Assembly (NCBI GenBank): GCA_903826575.1
Contig: CAIKEU010000069.1
Coordinates: 62,001 to 126,000, forward strand
Direction of reading: 5' to 3'
DNA from: an uncultured bacterium
Lineage (GTDB): Bacteria; Actinomycetota; Actinomycetes; S36-B12; CAIYMF01
DNA length: 64,000 nt
Position numbers and translations under genes: made by a program
The notes under the pieces: generated by a model
Databases searched by the model: none
What the model was told of the DNA's origin: nothing
The model's input: the letters and a program-made list of their open reading frames with translations, nothing else
Shown here: piece after piece, positions 62,245 to 64,000 of the stretch
Numbering within the stretch: the first letter of the stretch is position 1
Layout of the letters: each line of letters starts with the position of its first letter

Positions 62245-62287
62245 TCTGTAAGGTAGCAACAGTTCCCACCTAAGTCGAGAGGTTCCG

Positions 62288-63457
62288 ATGACCCCTGAGT
62301 CCCCAGGTCCAGCCGTGGATTCCGACGCGCCAGTCGCGCCGGACGGGGGCGATGTGGCAGCCGGCGCGTTGTGGACGGGTGGGACGGGCGGGTACGCGAC
62401 GTACCGCATTCCCGCTCTGGTCAGTACGGCCGATGGCACGGTGCTGGCGTTCTGCGAGGGTCGTCGCACCGGACGCGGCGATTCCGGGCAGATCGACCTG
62501 TTGCTTCGCCGTAGCAGCGACGGCGGGAGGACTTGGTCTGCGACTCAAGTCGTCGTGTCGTGGCCGGGGTTCACCGTCGGCAATCCGACCCCCGTGCTCG
62601 TCCGCGAAACAGGCGATGTGGTCCTTTTATTCTGCTCCAACCCGGCAGAGGCGCATGAGAGCACGATCCGCAAGGGTCTCTATAAGAGGGCTGTCTGGAC
62701 GGTGAGCAGCGCTGACGGCGGACTCACATGGGGCACTCCGGTTGAGATTACTTCGCAGGTCATGGGCGACGACTGGACCTGGTACGCCACCGGGCCCTGC
62801 CACGCGATCCAGCTCCGCTCGGGTCGACTTCTCGTCCCCTGCAATCACCGTCACCTCGACACCGAGACCGTCACGCTTTCGCGACATGCCCATGTCATCT
62901 ACTCCGACGATCTGGGTGCCTCGTGGCACCTCGGCGGAGGAATCGATGTCGAGGGTGCCAACGAGTCGGTTGTTGTTGAGACGCGCACTGGCACTGTCTA
63001 CCTCAACAGCCGCGACCAGCATGGTCGTGGTCATCGCTTTACCGCCCGCAGCGACGACGGGGGCCTCACCTTTCGCGACATCAGCATTGACGAGACCTTG
63101 ACCGATCCCCCTTGCCAGGCAACAGCGCTCGCCGTGACCGGGCTCAGCGTGGAACCTCTCATGTTCGTCAATCCCGCGGGGCCGGGCCGCTCGATGCTCA
63201 CCGCTCGAGTCAGCCTTGACGAGGGCCACAGCTGGCCGGTGTCGCGTCTCATCCACCCCGGACTGGCCGCCTACAGCGACCTGATGCAAGTGGATGTCGA
63301 GACTCGTCCCTCCCCCGATTCGGACGACGGCGAACCAAGTGCGACGCTGCTAGCACTGTTCGAGACCGGCGAAGGCGACGACTGCGAGCGGCTCTCGCTA
63401 ATCAGGCTCACCGTCGACAGCACCGGAAGGATCGGCATTCTCGACCCGGCGCTCTAA
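62288..63457 (+). CDS. Exo-alpha-sialidase (GH33-type BNR-repeat protein), no signal peptide
   Basis: 389 residues. The arginine-binding YRIPALVSTADG motif (about 38-49), the Asp in GRGDSGQIDLLLRRS and Asp boxes SSDGGRTW, SADGGLTW, SDDLGASW and SLDEGHSW at regular spacing show a six-bladed sialidase propeller. The last Arg/Tyr residues of the site cannot be placed with certainty. There is no signal peptide, so it acts in the cytoplasm on imported glycans, unlike most secreted bacterial sialidases. Divergent from the epimerase gene and converging on the sugar-kinase gene. Confidence 0.87.
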   Translation: MTPESPGPAVDSDAPVAPDGGDVAAGALWTGGTGGYATYRIPALVSTADGTVLAFCEGRRTGRGDSGQIDLLLRRSSDGGRTWSATQVVVSWPGFTVGNPTPVLVRETGDVVLLFCSNPAEAHESTIRKGLYKRAVWTVSSADGGLTWGTPVEITSQVMGDDWTWYATGPCHAIQLRSGRLLVPCNHRHLDTETVTLSRHAHVIYSDDLGASWHLGGGIDVEGANESVVVETRTGTVYLNSRDQHGRGHRFTARSDDGGLTFRDISIDETLTDPPCQATALAVTGLSVEPLMFVNPAGPGRSMLTARVSLDEGHSWPVSRLIHPGLAAYSDLMQVDVETRPSPDSDDGEPSATLLALFETGEGDDCERLSLIRLTVDSTGRIGILDPAL

Positions 63458-63461
63458 GCCT

Positions 63462-64000
63462 CTACGGCGCGGGCACGTGGCGGGAGATCTCAGCCGCTGT
63501 CGGCATGGCGCCTTGAGCCCCGTGGCGAGTGGTCGCCAACGCGCCCGCCGTACAAGCTCGAAACAGTGCCTCGACGACCGACAGGCCACCCCCCAGATCA
63601 ACCGCGAGCGACCCGCAGAACGCGTCGCCCGCCCCGACAGCGTCGACGACGTCGACGGACGGCGGCTCGGCACGCGCAACCTCGCGCCCGCCTTCAATCG
63701 CGACCGCTCCCTGCGACCCAAGCGTCACAACTAGAAGACCCTCGAAATGCGCCAACTGCTCGGCCATCGCGGTGTGCTCGCCTTGGTTGGCGATGACTAC
63801 GTTGGCTCGGGCGAGCACTGACGGGGGCACTGGCCGCGAAGGGGCGACGTTGAGCACGAACAAGCCACTCGCTTGGCGCGCGGATTCGATGATGGCCGAG
63901 TCAGGGATCTCGAGTTGGCTCAGGACAACGTCGAACCGGCTTACGTCGACTCCCGCAAGATCCAGCAGGTGGTTGGCGCCAGACGCGACGCTGATCTGGT
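63462..64000 (-). CDS. PfkB/ribokinase-family sugar kinase (5' end cut by window)
   Basis: About 179 C-terminal residues; the N-terminus lies beyond the window. Visible: SVASGANHLLDLAGVDVSRFDVVLSQLEIP at the cut edge, then VLNVAPSRPVP, VVIANQGEHTAM, LVVTLGSQGAVAIEGG and the ATP/anion-hole signature VDAVGAGDAFCGSLAVDL with the catalytic Asp. The spacing is that of ribokinase. Stops four bases after the sialidase stop on the opposite strand. Probably phosphorylates a sugar released by, or made next to, the sialidase/epimerase set. Confidence 0.88.
   Translation of the reverse strand, partial: QISVASGANHLLDLAGVDVSRFDVVLSQLEIPDSAIIESARQASGLFVLNVAPSRPVPPSVLARANVVIANQGEHTAMAEQLAHFEGLLVVTLGSQGAVAIEGGREVARAEPPSVDVVDAVGAGDAFCGSLAVDLGGGLSVVEALFRACTAGALATTRHGAQGAMPTAAEISRHVPAP

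Overview
The window looks like chromosomal DNA of an actinobacterium (Actinomycetota) of moderately high G+C. The evidence is a furA-katG pair, a menaquinone-reductase-like geranylgeranyl reductase, a HelD-type helicase, a sugar ABC importer with no ATPase of its own, frequent GTG starts and many 4-base ATGA/GTGA gene overlaps. Genus and species cannot be fixed from the sequence. No rRNA, tRNA, CRISPR array or intact insertion sequence was seen.

Layout. 1-3.7 kb: an electron-transfer operon on the minus strand (NuoF-like protein, ferric-reductase-like membrane protein, ApbE, and two small Ser-rich secreted proteins that both end in STGAS). 3.9-10.5 kb: a membrane zinc metallopeptidase, a glycerol-3-phosphate-type operon (FGGY kinase plus two flavoproteins), PlsC and a holin-like membrane protein. 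10.5-14.5 kb: an amino-sugar module (GH84 hexosaminidase, a fused BadF kinase-SIS protein, and a divergent GNAT resembling the acetyltransferase-like domain of O-GlcNAcase). 14.5-24.5 kb: mixed single genes, including a C45 peptidase, a GT-C-like membrane protein, secreted SGNH and papain-like hydrolases, an aldehyde dehydrogenase and a PQ-loop protein. 25-39 kb: a degenerate ABC protein with a cyclic-nucleotide domain, PntAB, FurA-KatG, HelD, a MenJ-like reductase and an ABC-F ATPase.

39.3-42.1 kb is an accessory cassette of three exported proteins (one with an apparently frameshifted signal peptide, a lipoprotein, and a trypsin-like lipoprotein). It is bounded by inverted copies of a 36-base motif. 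42-45 kb holds a DHFR-like protein, a HigBA toxin-antitoxin pair under a perfect 33-bp palindrome, PhzF, a GNAT and a 57-residue gene absent from long-ORF views. 45-53 kb is a complete catabolic unit: ROK regulator, sugar-binding protein, two permeases, GH4 glycosidase, BadF kinase and a divergent SIS isomerase/deaminase.

53.5-64 kb looks mosaic. An MFS exporter sits under a MarR-type palindrome with no MarR gene in view. A decayed alpha/beta hydrolase and a partial duplicate of the fic gene flank a UDG gene and a DauR-like regulator, aminotransferase and ornithine-cyclodeaminase-family operon. An intact Fic protein with its own palindrome follows. The window ends in a sugar-scavenging set (AGE-family epimerase, cytoplasmic sialidase, PfkB kinase cut by the window end). 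The least ordinary parts are the STGAS proteins beside ApbE, the split O-GlcNAcase-like module, the motif-less ABC/cNMP protein and the inverted-repeat cassette.
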